Positions 50,522 to 59,109 of a stretch of 64,000 nucleotides of DNA are shown here, piece after piece. The notes beneath the pieces are model-generated. The model made no database searches. It was not told the DNA's origin and worked only from the letters and a program-made list of their open reading frames with translations. The stretch is from Physcocola sp002396385 (GTDB taxonomy: Bacteria > Bacteroidota > Bacteroidia > Bacteroidales > Paludibacteraceae). The DNA is taken from contig CAMNDM010000011.1 of NCBI GenBank assembly GCA_946535435.1, positions 1-64,000 on the forward strand, given 5' to 3'. Within the stretch, counting starts at the first letter, position 1, and the number at the start of each line of letters is the position of its first letter. Both the position numbers and the translations under genes were made by a program.

Positions 50522-51667
50522 ATGTTTATTGACTATGAGTCGCTTCCGTCTCCATGCTATGTGGTTGACGAGTCACGTCTCCGCCGTAATCTATCCCTCA
50601 TCCGTTCCGTTGAGGAAAGGGCGGGTGTGAAAATCATTATGGCTTTTAAGGCTTTTGCATTGTGGAAGGTTTTCCCTATAGTGCGCGAGTATGGTTTCAG
50701 CACGACTGCGAGTTCGCTGTCTGAAGCCCGGCTGGCGGTCGATGAAATGCATTCGTTGGCACATACTTACGCTCCTGTTTATACCGATCGCGAGTTCCCG
50801 GAAATTGCTTCGTGCAGCTCGCATATCACTTTCAACTCTGTAGCCCAGTACCAGCGTTTCGCTCCAGCCCTTAAGTCTGTCGGACATAATGTATCCTGCG
50901 GACTGCGTGTTAATCCGGGCTATTCTCCGGTCGAAACTGCGTTATACAATCCTTGTGGACCTGGTTCAAGGTTGGGCGTTACTGCTCAAAATTTGGGCGA
51001 TACGCTGCCCGAAGGAATCGAAGGTATCCATTGTCACAATCTTTGTGAGTCTACTTCTTATGAGTTGGAGAAAACAATGCGGATTTTGGAGCGCGATTTT
51101 GCCAGACAGTTGGAGAGGGTGAAATGGGTAAATTTCGGTGGCGGACATTTGATGACTAAGGCTGGTTACGATGTGGAGCATTTGGTCGCTATACTGAAGG
51201 CTTTCAGGCTGCGTCACCCACATCTGCAGGTCATTCTTGAACCAGGTAGCGCCTTTGCATGGCAAACCGGTGAATTGGTGGCAACGGTTGAAGACATCGT
51301 CGTTAATGGAGGTGTTTCTACCGCTATGCTCGATGTGTCTTTCGCCTGCCATATGCCCGATTGTCTGGAAATGCCCTACCAACCCGATATAATTGGTGCT
51401 TCGTCTGTGTCTGAACCTGGTCTGCCTACCTACCGGCTTGGTGGTAACAGTTGCCTTAGCGGTGATTTTTATGGCGACTGGTCGTTCGTGAAACCTTTGA
51501 AAGTGGGCAGTAGGGTTGTTTTTCTCGATATGATTCACTATACAACGGTAAAGACCACTATGTTTAACGGCATTTCGCACCCGTCTCTGGCCCTACAACA
51601 TGTCGACGGAACGGTTGAGATTCTGCGTAGATTCTCCTACGACGACTACAAGTCGCGGATGGCTTAA
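50522..51667 (+). CDS. nspC: Carboxynorspermidine decarboxylase
   Basis: NspC decarboxylates carboxynorspermidine or carboxyspermidine, the last step of a polyamine pathway. The PLP lysine lies in IMAFKAFALWKVF (Lys43). The protein is of the alanine racemase/decarboxylase barrel type, with GLRVNPGYSP, EGIHCHNLCES, WVNFGGGHLMTK and the PLP phosphate site LEPGSAFAW. The length, 381 residues, is normal. The carboxyspermidine dehydrogenase partner is not in the window. The ATG is 3 bases after the TonB-like gene and the stop 11 bases before aat. Confidence 0.92.
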   Translation: MFIDYESLPSPCYVVDESRLRRNLSLIRSVEERAGVKIIMAFKAFALWKVFPIVREYGFSTTASSLSEARLAVDEMHSLAHTYAPVYTDREFPEIASCSSHITFNSVAQYQRFAPALKSVGHNVSCGLRVNPGYSPVETALYNPCGPGSRLGVTAQNLGDTLPEGIEGIHCHNLCESTSYELEKTMRILERDFARQLERVKWVNFGGGHLMTKAGYDVEHLVAILKAFRLRHPHLQVILEPGSAFAWQTGELVATVEDIVVNGGVSTAMLDVSFACHMPDCLEMPYQPDIIGASSVSEPGLPTYRLGGNSCLSGDFYGDWSFVKPLKVGSRVVFLDMIHYTTVKTTMFNGISHPSLALQHVDGTVEILRRFSYDDYKSRMA

Positions 51668-51678
51668 ACAAACTGGTT

Positions 51679-52326
51679 ATGGTTTTCCGACTGGATGACG
51701 AAGTTGTGTTCCCCGACCCCTGCCTAGCCGACGATGACGGTTTGCTGGCTGTCGGTGGCGACTTGTCGCCAGAGCGGCTGGTACTGGCATACAGTCTGGG
51801 TATTTTCCCCTGGTTTTCGTTCCGTTCTTCTCAAATACTTTGGTGGTGCCCAAAACAACGCTTTGTTTTGTTCCCTTCTGAAGTGCATGTGTCGCACTCG
51901 ATGCGCTCGTTGCTGAAGAACCGTAAATACAGGGTGACGTTCAATAGCAATTTCAACGCTGTTATTAATGCCTGCTCGGTTGCAAATAACCGTAACATGG
52001 AGGATGGGGCGTGGCTCGGACCTGAAATGATTGGGGCATACTCCCTTCTGCACGAGATGGGCGTGGCTTCGAGTGTTGAGGTTTGGAACGGACAACGTCT
52101 GGTTGGCGGGTTTTATGGTGTGGTACGCAAACGGTGCTTCTTCGGTGAAAGTATGTTTTCCCTGGAACCGAATGCGTCAAAACTGGCTTTGATAGTTTTC
52201 GCTCAGAAAATGATGGACGAGGGTGGGCTCCTTATCGACTGCCAGGTCGAGAGCGAACACCTGGCCTCTATGGGGGCTCGTTTTATTGACTACAAAACCT
52301 ATATGGATTTGCTGAATACTGATTAG
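51679..52326 (+). CDS. aat: Leucyl/phenylalanyl-tRNA--protein transferase
   Basis: Aat adds Leu or Phe from tRNA to the N-terminus of proteins with basic ends, marking them for ClpAP degradation. The motifs FPDPCLADDDGLLAVGGDLS, YSLGIFPWF, GAWLGPEMIGAYSLLHEMG and VVRKRCFFGESMFS are typical. The length of 215 residues is normal. Confidence 0.95.
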   Translation: MVFRLDDEVVFPDPCLADDDGLLAVGGDLSPERLVLAYSLGIFPWFSFRSSQILWWCPKQRFVLFPSEVHVSHSMRSLLKNRKYRVTFNSNFNAVINACSVANNRNMEDGAWLGPEMIGAYSLLHEMGVASSVEVWNGQRLVGGFYGVVRKRCFFGESMFSLEPNASKLALIVFAQKMMDEGGLLIDCQVESEHLASMGARFIDYKTYMDLLNTD

Positions 52327-52385
52327 TTTTTATGTCTTTATAACCAACTTGTTGGAATTTTTCTTGTAAAAAACTTGGGAAATGT

Positions 52386-52416
52386 TTTGTAGACGAGAAA
52401 AAATCTGCTAATTTTG
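52386..52416 (+). promoter_or_regulatory. Promoter of the tRNA-Gly/tRNA-Leu unit
   Basis: TTTG at 52386-52389 and TAATTTTG at 52409-52416 are 19 bases apart, an exact fit to the Bacteroidetes consensus. Confidence 0.78.
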
Positions 52417-52454
52417 CATCGCAATCGGAAATAATTCCTGTTGTTGCAAAAAAT

Positions 52455-52526
52455 GCGGAATTAGCTCAGTGGTAGAGCACCACCTTGCCAAGGTGGGGGT
52501 CGCGAGTTCGAGCCTCGTTTTCCGCT
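52455..52526 (+). tRNA. tRNA-Gly (GCC)
   Basis: The 72-base gene folds as a cloverleaf: acceptor GCGGAAT with TTTCCGC (one mismatch), D arm GCTCAGTGGTAGAGC, anticodon stem-loop CCACCTTGCCAAGGTGG with anticodon GCC, and T arm GCGAGTTCGAGCCTCGT. CCA is not encoded. Confidence 0.95.
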
Positions 52527-52553
52527 CTTATCAACTTTTTAGTTGTTCTCCTT

Positions 52554-52636
52554 GCGGAGGTGGCGAAATGGTAGACGCGCTACTTTGAGGGGGTAGTGTC
52601 CTTAAGGACATGTGAGTTCGAGTCTCATCTTCCGCA
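52554..52636 (+). tRNA. tRNA-Leu (GAG)
   Basis: The 83-base gene has acceptor GCGGAGG with TTTCCGC-like pairing, D arm GGCGAAATGGTAGACGC, the anticodon loop TTGAGGG with anticodon GAG and a long variable arm GTGTCCTTAAGGACAT. It is 27 bases after tRNA-Gly and shares its promoter. Confidence 0.94.
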
Positions 52637-52640
52637 CATA

Positions 52641-52670
52641 ACGCTGCAATTTTTATTGCGGCGTTTTTTG
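52641..52670 (+). terminator. Terminator of the tRNA unit
   Basis: ACGCTGCAAT (52641-52650) pairs with ATTGCGGCGT (52655-52664) over a TTTT loop, followed by a T run. Confidence 0.88.
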
Positions 52671-52815
52671 TTTTTCCTTGTCGTTTTCTTATTTTTGTAT
52701 TTAGTATATTTATATTTATGCTCTGATTTGGTCTTGGCGGTAAGAGACAATCTTTTGTGGTATGTCATTTCGTCCAATTCCTTAATTTGAGTTTCTTAAT
52801 TAAATTTTATTGTTT

Positions 52816-53409
52816 ATGAAGTTTTCAAAATTTGTAGCTTTTTTGGTAGGGTTTGTTGCTGTTGTGTCAACGTCTTGTAAAGACGACGATGACGAACCTT
52901 TTTATGTGCCAACGGAAATGGACCTTAATGTGGACGACTTCCATGTGAGGTATGGTTTTAACACATTCAGCGCTTACCATTCCGATATGACCGATCCTAC
53001 TTATATTTTCGAGTATAACAAGATTATCAACGTTACCAAATTCAAGGCCGATACTACTTGTTTTATTGCCTACTACAGTTCGAAAAATGAGGTGACTGAA
53101 GAACAACTGGAACAGCAAATCGTTGAGGAACAGATGATTTTGGAAGCCGAAAAGGAGTACGGTGGACAGGGCGTTACTACCGTCTTGTCTGATACGGTGC
53201 TTGGCGAAGAGAGCATTAAGGCTACCTCTATTATGTTCTATTTTGACGAGAATACGAAAGAAGAATACAAGTTTATATTCTACTACCTCTATAATCCTTA
53301 TAACAAGCGTGCGTACCGCATCCGTTTGTCTGGACCTACTTCTTCTACCGCTTTCTGGACCGAGGCCGATAAAGTCTTGAGTACTTTCCGTTGGCAGGAA
53401 AGCAGGTAA
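52816..53409 (+). CDS. Lipoprotein of unknown function, 197 aa
   Basis: A signal peptide ends in the lipobox VSTSC (Cys21), followed by KDDDDE, an acidic stretch. In Bacteroidetes, acidic residues just after the cysteine often mark export to the cell surface. The mature protein shows alternating strands and a helical Glu/Gln-rich segment (EVTEEQLEQQIVEEQMILEA) in the middle. No family is recognised. The ATG at 52816 is chosen over an in-frame start at 52810. Confidence 0.72.
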   Translation: MKFSKFVAFLVGFVAVVSTSCKDDDDEPFYVPTEMDLNVDDFHVRYGFNTFSAYHSDMTDPTYIFEYNKIINVTKFKADTTCFIAYYSSKNEVTEEQLEQQIVEEQMILEAEKEYGGQGVTTVLSDTVLGEESIKATSIMFYFDENTKEEYKFIFYYLYNPYNKRAYRIRLSGPTSSTAFWTEADKVLSTFRWQESR

Positions 53410-53475
53410 CCGATACAACGGTTGTTCCTTTCCCTATTTGGAAATGTTTCTTATAGCTAAATACTAATCTCAAAT

Positions 53476-55506
53476 ATGAATTTTAAACTTTTAGAAGCTG
53501 CTTTTGCAGCTTCTTTTTTGACCATGACTTCATGCTCTAATCACGAGAATCTTTCGGCGGGTGTCGATTTCTCAAATCTTGATACTACTGTTAATCCGGC
53601 AAACGATTTTTACCAGTACGCTTGCGGAGGTTGGATGAAGAAAAATCCCCTCCCAAACGATTATTCCCGTTTCGGCACGTTTGACCAACTCGCCGAAAAC
53701 AACCGGAAGCAGATTAACGGTATTATTACGGAACTCGCTTCCAAACCTCAGAAAGAAGGCTCTGTCGCTTATCAGATTGCCACTCTTTATAATGCGGTGA
53801 TGGACAGTGCCAAACAAAACGAACTGGGGGTGCAGCCTTTGAAAGCCGATTTGGCAAAAGTGGAGGCTTTGTCGTCTGTCGCCGACCTTCCTGCCCTTCT
53901 TGCTGATTTGCAGTCGTTCGATGTCGATGCCTATTTTACCCTCTATGTGGGCGCTGACGACAAGAACAGCGAAATGAACATTGTCCACACTTACCAGAGT
54001 GGTCTGGGCCTGGGCGAGCGAGACTATTATCTGGAACAAGATGACAATATGAAACATATCCGCGACGAGTATAAGAAACACATCAAACGTATGTTCGAAC
54101 TGTGCGGATATTCTTCTAAGGTGGCCGATGCTGCTGTTGCCGATGTGATGGAGATTGAAATCCGTCTCGCAAAATCGCATTATTCGAAGGTGCAGTTGCG
54201 CGACCCCCAGGGAAATTACCATAAAATGGCTATGGCAGACTTCCAAAAGGAATATGCCGGATTCGATTTCGCCAAATACTTTAAAGGTCTCGGCCTGCCT
54301 GAACTCGATTCGCTCAATGTCTCGCAGCCTGAACCCATTCGTGAGGCTGTTGCCATTATGAACACTGTTCCGCTTGCCAAGCAGAAGAACTATCTGCTTT
54401 GGGCCCTCATCGACCGTGCTGCCACTTCACTTGGTGACACCCTCTTTAACCAGAATTTCAATTTCTTCGGAAAAGTGCTCTCTGGAACGAAGGAACCACA
54501 ACCACGGTGGAAACGTGCCGTCAGCCAGGTCAGCGGATCTTTGGGCGAAGCGGTCGGACAGATATATGTTAGCAAGTTCTTCCCTGCTGCCAATAAAAAA
54601 CGTATGGTCGAACTGGTGAAAAACCTACAGACCGCTCTTGGCGACCGCATGCGCTCTCTGGCGTGGATGGGCGATTCTACAAAAGCTCTTGCTATTGAAA
54701 AGCTCTCGTCTTTCCATGTTAAAATCGGCTACCCTGACAAGTGGAGGGACTACTCGAAACTTGATGTCTCTGGTCAGAACTTATGGGAACTCCGTAAGGC
54801 TGTTTCCCGTTTCAATAACGATTATGCTGTTTCTAAAGCCGGTAAACCTGTCGACCGTGACGAGTGGCACATGACTCCGCAGACCGTTAACGCTTACTAC
54901 AATCCTAGCACCAACGATGTGTGCTTCCCTGCGGGTATCTTACAGCCGCCTTTCTTCGACATGTCGGCCGACGATGCCTTCAACTATGGAGCTATTGGTG
55001 TCGTGATCGGACACGAAATGACTCACGGTTTCGATGACCAGGGCTGCCAGTACGATAAAGTCGGTAATTTGCACGATTGGTGGACCAAGGCCGATGGCGA
55101 GAATTTCAGAAATAAGGCTAAAGTTATGGCCGATTTCTTTAACGCTATCGAAGTCGCTCCTGGTGTGCATGCTAACGGCGACTTTACGCTCGGTGAGAAT
55201 CTGGCTGACCACGGTGGCTTGCAGATCTCTTTCCAAGCCTATAAAATGGCCACAAAGGACAAGCAGCTGCCTGTTGTCAATGGCCTCACTGCCGACCAGA
55301 GGTTCTTCTTAGCTTATGCGGGCGTCTGGGCTGCAAATGTCACCCCCGAGGAAATCCTCCGGCGCACTAAGACCGATCCTCACGCGCTCGGGCGCTGGCG
55401 TGTCAACGGTGCGCTGCCGCAGGTGCAGGCGTGGTACGATGCTTTCGGTATCGATTCAACCAGTCCGATGTTTGTGGCTCCTGAAAAACGGGTGTCAATC
55501 TGGTGA
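53476..55506 (+). CDS. M13 (neprilysin-like) metallopeptidase lipoprotein
   Basis: The 676-residue protein has a lipoprotein signal (LTMTSC), then the M13 N-terminal domain (NDFYQYACGGWMKKNP). The C-terminal catalytic domain contains the zinc motif HEMTHGFDDQG (His513, His517) and the third ligand in ENLADHGG (Glu574), followed by YDAFGI and the C-terminal VWxx-like end RVSIW. M13 enzymes cut small peptides in the periplasm or on the cell surface. A terminator follows at 55532. Confidence 0.94.
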   Translation: MNFKLLEAAFAASFLTMTSCSNHENLSAGVDFSNLDTTVNPANDFYQYACGGWMKKNPLPNDYSRFGTFDQLAENNRKQINGIITELASKPQKEGSVAYQIATLYNAVMDSAKQNELGVQPLKADLAKVEALSSVADLPALLADLQSFDVDAYFTLYVGADDKNSEMNIVHTYQSGLGLGERDYYLEQDDNMKHIRDEYKKHIKRMFELCGYSSKVADAAVADVMEIEIRLAKSHYSKVQLRDPQGNYHKMAMADFQKEYAGFDFAKYFKGLGLPELDSLNVSQPEPIREAVAIMNTVPLAKQKNYLLWALIDRAATSLGDTLFNQNFNFFGKVLSGTKEPQPRWKRAVSQVSGSLGEAVGQIYVSKFFPAANKKRMVELVKNLQTALGDRMRSLAWMGDSTKALAIEKLSSFHVKIGYPDKWRDYSKLDVSGQNLWELRKAVSRFNNDYAVSKAGKPVDRDEWHMTPQTVNAYYNPSTNDVCFPAGILQPPFFDMSADDAFNYGAIGVVIGHEMTHGFDDQGCQYDKVGNLHDWWTKADGENFRNKAKVMADFFNAIEVAPGVHANGDFTLGENLADHGGLQISFQAYKMATKDKQLPVVNGLTADQRFFLAYAGVWAANVTPEEILRRTKTDPHALGRWRVNGALPQVQAWYDAFGIDSTSPMFVAPEKRVSIW

Positions 55507-55531
55507 TTGTTGACGCACTTATATATGATAC

Positions 55532-55564
55532 AGGCATTGCTTTTCTTTAGGCAATGCCTTTTTT
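55532..55564 (+). terminator. Terminator after the M13 peptidase
   Basis: AGGCATTGC (55532-55540) pairs with GCAATGCCT (55551-55559) and is followed by T bases. Confidence 0.88.
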
Positions 55565-55600
55565 GTGCCTCTATTTTTCGCTTTTTTACTTTTAAACTGC

Positions 55601-55608
55601 TATTTTTG
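55601..55608 (+). promoter_or_regulatory. -7 promoter motif for thrS
   Basis: TATTTTTG fits TAnnTTTG; it lies 74 bases before the thrS ATG, leaving a leader of about 65 bases with a hairpin. Confidence 0.5.
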
Positions 55609-55644
55609 CAACTGCTTTTACGCTTATTCTTATGAATAGAATCG

Positions 55645-55664
55645 GGAGACGCTTGTAAGTCTCC
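55645..55664 (+). promoter_or_regulatory. Leader hairpin upstream of thrS
   Basis: GGAGAC (55645-55650) pairs with GTCTCC (55659-55664) over an 8-base loop, 17 bases before the thrS start. It could be a translational control element, by analogy with E. coli thrS, whose leader is bound by its own product. Confidence 0.4.
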
Positions 55665-55681
55665 TTTAACTAATATTTTTT

Positions 55682-57655
55682 ATGATTAAAGTTACTTTTC
55701 CAGACGGCTCCGTTCGTGAGTATGAAAACGGAACCACGGGTATGCAAATTGCAGAGAGCATTAGTTCGCGTTTGGCGCAAGACGTGCTTTCTATTGGTGT
55801 CAATGGCGAAATTCGAGACCTCAACCGCCCAATTAACGAAGATTGTTCGGTAAAACTCTTCAAATGGGAAGATCCTGAGGGTAAGAAGACTTTCTGGCAC
55901 ACATCTGCGCATTTGTTCGCGCAGGCTGTTCAAATGATTTATCCTAACGTCAAGTTCGGTATTGGTCCGGCCATCGAAAATGGTTTCTATTACGATATCG
56001 ACCTTAATGGCTACGTCTTGAAGGATGCAGACCTTCCTGCCATTGAGAAAAAGATGATGGAAATTGTCGCTTCGAAGCAGGCGCTTACGCGTGTCGATAT
56101 CTCTAAGGCCGATGCTATGAAGATGTTCGAACAGCGCGGCGAAAACTATAAGACCGAACTTATCTCAGAACTGGAAGACGGTACTATCACACTCTATGAG
56201 CAGGGCTCTTTTACCGACCTCTGCCGTGGTCCTCACCTTCCTGATGTCTGCCCTATAAAGGCTGTTAAACTGACTGCTATTGCCGGCGCATATTGGCGTG
56301 GCGATGAGAAACGGCCTCAGTTGACCCGTGTATACGGTATCACCTTCCCTAAAAAGAAACTCCTCGACGAGTATCTTGCCTTGTTGGAAGAGGCAAAGAA
56401 ACGCGACCACAGAAAGATTGGTAAGGAAATGGAGTTGTTCATGTTCTCGGAACGTGTTGGTAAGGGTTTGCCTATCTGGTTGCCTAAAGGTACTGCTCTG
56501 CGTCTGAGACTGGAAGACTTCCTGAAACGCATTCAGAAGAAGTTCGGCTACCAGCAGGTTATTACTCCGCACATCGGTAGTAAACAGCTGTATGTGACTT
56601 CCGGACACTGGGACCACTATGGTAAGGATTCTTTCCAGCCAATCCACACCCCGGAAGAAGGCGAGGAGTATATGCTAAAACCAATGAACTGCCCTCACCA
56701 CTGCGAAATTTTTGCCAGCAAGCCACGCTCTTATAAAGACCTTCCTTTCCGTTGCGCGGAATTCGGTACGGTTTACCGTTATGAGCAGAGTGGTGAGTTG
56801 CACGGATTAACCCGCGTGCGCTCGTTCACACAAGACGATGCCCACATCTTCTGCCGTCCTGATCAGGTGAAAGGCGAGTTCTTGCGTGTGATGGACATCA
56901 TCAATATCATCTTCAAGTCGTTGAACTTCGAGAACTACGAGGCGCAAATCTCTTTGCGTGATAAAAACGACCACGAGAAATATATTGGTGCCGACGAGGT
57001 CTGGGAGAAAGCAGAGCAGGCTATCATCGAGGCTTGTCAGGAAAAAGGTTTGAAAGCCAAGGTTGAATATGGCGAGGCTGCCTTCTATGGTCCTAAGCTC
57101 GACTTCATGGTGAAGGATGCTCTTGGACGACGCTGGCAGTTGGGTACTATTCAGGTCGACTACAACCTGCCTGAACGCTTCAAATTGGAGTACACCGGCG
57201 AAGACAACCAAAAACACCGTCCGGTTATGTTGCACCGTGCTCCGTTCGGCTCTCTTGAACGCTTTACCGCCGTGCTCATTGAACATACTGCCGGCCATTT
57301 CCCGCTCTGGCTTACGCCTGACCAGGTCGCCATCCTCCCTATTTCAGAAAAATTCAACGATTACGCTCAGAAAATTGCACAATATCTCGACTCTCGCGAC
57401 ATTCGTGCTGTTGTTGATGACAGAAATGAGAAAATTGGACGTAAAATTCGCGACAACGAGCTCAAGAGAATACCGTATATGCTCATTGTCGGCGAAAAAG
57501 AACAAGAAAATGAAGAAGTTTCTGTAAGAAAACAGGGTGGAACTGACCAAGGTTCAATAAAAATTACTAATTTTGCAGACAATTTGTGCAAGGAGGTTGA
57601 CGAACAGCTCAACGCATGGAAGTCTGATTCCAACACTCCGAGTTTCAAGTTCTAA
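55682..57655 (+). CDS. thrS: Threonyl-tRNA synthetase
   Basis: ThrRS charges tRNA-Thr and edits mischarged serine. The 657-residue protein has the N-terminal TGS domain (residues 1-61), the editing domain with HTSAHLFAQA (HxxxH), and the class II core. The core has the zinc-binding Cys in MNCPHHCEIF, motif 2 RCAEFGTVYRYEQSGE, and motif 3 near APFGSLERFTAVLIEH. The anticodon domain ends the protein. It is the first gene of thrS-infC-rpmI-rplT, with a leader that contains a hairpin. The gap to infC is 31 bases. Confidence 0.97.
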   Translation: MIKVTFPDGSVREYENGTTGMQIAESISSRLAQDVLSIGVNGEIRDLNRPINEDCSVKLFKWEDPEGKKTFWHTSAHLFAQAVQMIYPNVKFGIGPAIENGFYYDIDLNGYVLKDADLPAIEKKMMEIVASKQALTRVDISKADAMKMFEQRGENYKTELISELEDGTITLYEQGSFTDLCRGPHLPDVCPIKAVKLTAIAGAYWRGDEKRPQLTRVYGITFPKKKLLDEYLALLEEAKKRDHRKIGKEMELFMFSERVGKGLPIWLPKGTALRLRLEDFLKRIQKKFGYQQVITPHIGSKQLYVTSGHWDHYGKDSFQPIHTPEEGEEYMLKPMNCPHHCEIFASKPRSYKDLPFRCAEFGTVYRYEQSGELHGLTRVRSFTQDDAHIFCRPDQVKGEFLRVMDIINIIFKSLNFENYEAQISLRDKNDHEKYIGADEVWEKAEQAIIEACQEKGLKAKVEYGEAAFYGPKLDFMVKDALGRRWQLGTIQVDYNLPERFKLEYTGEDNQKHRPVMLHRAPFGSLERFTAVLIEHTAGHFPLWLTPDQVAILPISEKFNDYAQKIAQYLDSRDIRAVVDDRNEKIGRKIRDNELKRIPYMLIVGEKEQENEEVSVRKQGGTDQGSIKITNFADNLCKEVDEQLNAWKSDSNTPSFKF

Positions 57656-57686
57656 TTTATTACAAACAAATTTATAGGAGGATACG

Positions 57687-58340
57687 ATTATCGCACCGCA
57701 AAAACCTTTTCAAAAGAGACCTGCCGGCCCTGCGCCTTCAGGTGCTCGAGTAGGCGCAGGCAATTCTGCTGAAAATAACCAGGGAGCTAACAATGGCGAC
57801 CGCAACAACCGCGCCTTAAAGAAGAACGACCAACCTTTCTACAGGACTAACGACCAAATCCGTGTCCCTGAGGTGCGTCTTGTTGGCGATAATGTGGAGC
57901 AGGGCGTCTATCCTACTGAAAAGGCTAAACAGCTGGCCGACGAGTTGGAACTTGACCTGATCGAAATCTCTCCAACTGCTGTTCCGCCTGTTTGTAGAAT
58001 TGCCGATTACCAGAAGTTCCTTTACCAGCTGAAAAAACGCGAGAAGGAACAGAAGGCTAAGCAAAAGAAAGTTGAAGTGAAAGAAATTCGTTTCGGACCT
58101 CAAACCGGCGATAACGATTATGCTTTCAAACTCAAACATGCCGAAGAGTTCCTTAAAGAGGGTAACAAAGTGAAGGCTTATGTCTTCTTTAAGGGTAGGT
58201 CTATCCTTTTCAAAGACCAGGGCGAAGAAATTCTCGGACGCTTTATTTCCGACCTTGAGGAACTGGCTAAAGTTGACCAGCAACCTCTGTTGGAAGGTAA
58301 GAGACTTTCTATTATGCTCTCGCCTAAGAAAACAAAATGA
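57687..58340 (+). CDS. infC: Translation initiation factor IF-3, predicted ATT start
   Basis: IF-3 blocks subunit reassociation and checks the start codon. Canonical IF-3 begins upstream of the first in-frame ATG at 57873: the frame continues through RTNDQIRVPEVRLVGDN, the first conserved IF-3 block. Going further upstream, the frame hits a TAG at 57675-57677. No ATG, GTG or TTG is found between that stop and the conserved block. An ATT at 57687 lies 5 bases after AGGAGG (57676-57681), which matches the rare AUU start known for infC in other bacteria. The protein then has 217 residues, with an N-terminal extension rich in Asn, Gly and Ala. It precedes rpmI by 50 bases. Confidence 0.9.
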   Translation: MIAPQKPFQKRPAGPAPSGARVGAGNSAENNQGANNGDRNNRALKKNDQPFYRTNDQIRVPEVRLVGDNVEQGVYPTEKAKQLADELELDLIEISPTAVPPVCRIADYQKFLYQLKKREKEQKAKQKKVEVKEIRFGPQTGDNDYAFKLKHAEEFLKEGNKVKAYVFFKGRSILFKDQGEEILGRFISDLEELAKVDQQPLLEGKRLSIMLSPKKTK

Positions 58341-58390
58341 TTCTTTTAGAGTATAGATTTTTCTATATAATTATTAAAATTTTAATTAAA

Positions 58391-58588
58391 ATGCCAAAAT
58401 TAAAGACTAATTCCGGTGCCGCAAAAAGATTCATTCTTACCGGATCAGGAAAAATTAAGAGAAAGCACGCTTTCAAACGTCACATCTTGACTAAGAAGAG
58501 CAAGAAGCAGAAACTTAACCTCACCCACTGGGGCTTGGTTGAGCATGCCAACATGCCTGCTGTTCGCGAACTTCTCGGCCTCCGTTAA
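58391..58588 (+). CDS. rpmI: 50S ribosomal protein L35
   Basis: The 65-residue protein begins MPKLKTNSGAAKRF and contains GKIKRKHAFKRHILTKKS, the standard L35 pattern. The ATG at 58391 is chosen because the upstream part of the frame is not protein-like. It is between infC and rplT. Confidence 0.97.
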   Translation: MPKLKTNSGAAKRFILTGSGKIKRKHAFKRHILTKKSKKQKLNLTHWGLVEHANMPAVRELLGLR

Positions 58589-58695
58589 TTTCGTGCTACT
58601 CTTAAATTAATTATTAATTTTTGATTTTATTAACCGAACGTATAGCTCTCTAAGTTCTCAGTTCTGGGACGCTAACGCTCACAAATTTCTAAATT

Positions 58696-59046
58696 ATGCC
58701 AAGATCAGTCAATCACGTCGCTTCACGTGCAAAAAGAAAGAAGATTCTTAAGCTTACCCGCGGTTACTATGGCGCCCGTAAGAATGTTTGGACCGTTGCC
58801 AAGAATACTTGGGAAAAAGGTTTGACTTACGCTTACCGCGACCGCAAGAATAAGAAGCGTACCTTCCGTGCTTTGTGGATCCAGCGTATTAACGCTGCCG
58901 CTCGTCTCGAGGGCTTCTCTTATTCTAAGCTTATGGGCTTTGTTCACAAGTCTGGTGTTGAAATCAACCGTAAGGTTCTCGCTGACCTCGCTATGAACAA
59001 CCCTGAGGCTTTCAAAGCTATCATCGACAAGGTTAAGAACGCTTAA
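58696..59046 (+). CDS. rplT: 50S ribosomal protein L20
   Basis: L20 begins MPRSVNHVASRAKRKKILK and has LTRGYYGARKNVW, followed by the AYRDRKNKKRTFRALWIQRIN block, of normal length (116 residues). The 107-base gap after rpmI could hold an L20 autoregulatory site, but no obvious structure is visible. A terminator follows. Confidence 0.98.
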   Translation: MPRSVNHVASRAKRKKILKLTRGYYGARKNVWTVAKNTWEKGLTYAYRDRKNKKRTFRALWIQRINAAARLEGFSYSKLMGFVHKSGVEINRKVLADLAMNNPEAFKAIIDKVKNA

Positions 59047-59063
59047 TCTGTTCTAACTAGATA

Positions 59064-59096
59064 AAAAAAGGGAATCGCATTGCGGTTCCCTTTTTT
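59064..59096 (+). terminator. Terminator after rplT
   Basis: A stem of about 15 pairs (59064-59078 with 59082-59096, one T-G pair) closes a 3-base loop and ends in T bases. It closes the thrS-infC-rpmI-rplT operon. Confidence 0.9.
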
Positions 59097-59109
59097 AGTT
59101 TATTGCTTT

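Noticed and set aside
53572..54246. 224-codon minus-strand frame inside the M13 peptidase
   Set aside because: The M13 gene on the plus strand has complete catalytic motifs; the antisense frame has none.
57873..58340. IF-3 starting at the internal ATG (155 residues)
   Set aside because: This would cut into the first conserved IF-3 block; the frame extends upstream to an ATT with a Shine-Dalgarno.
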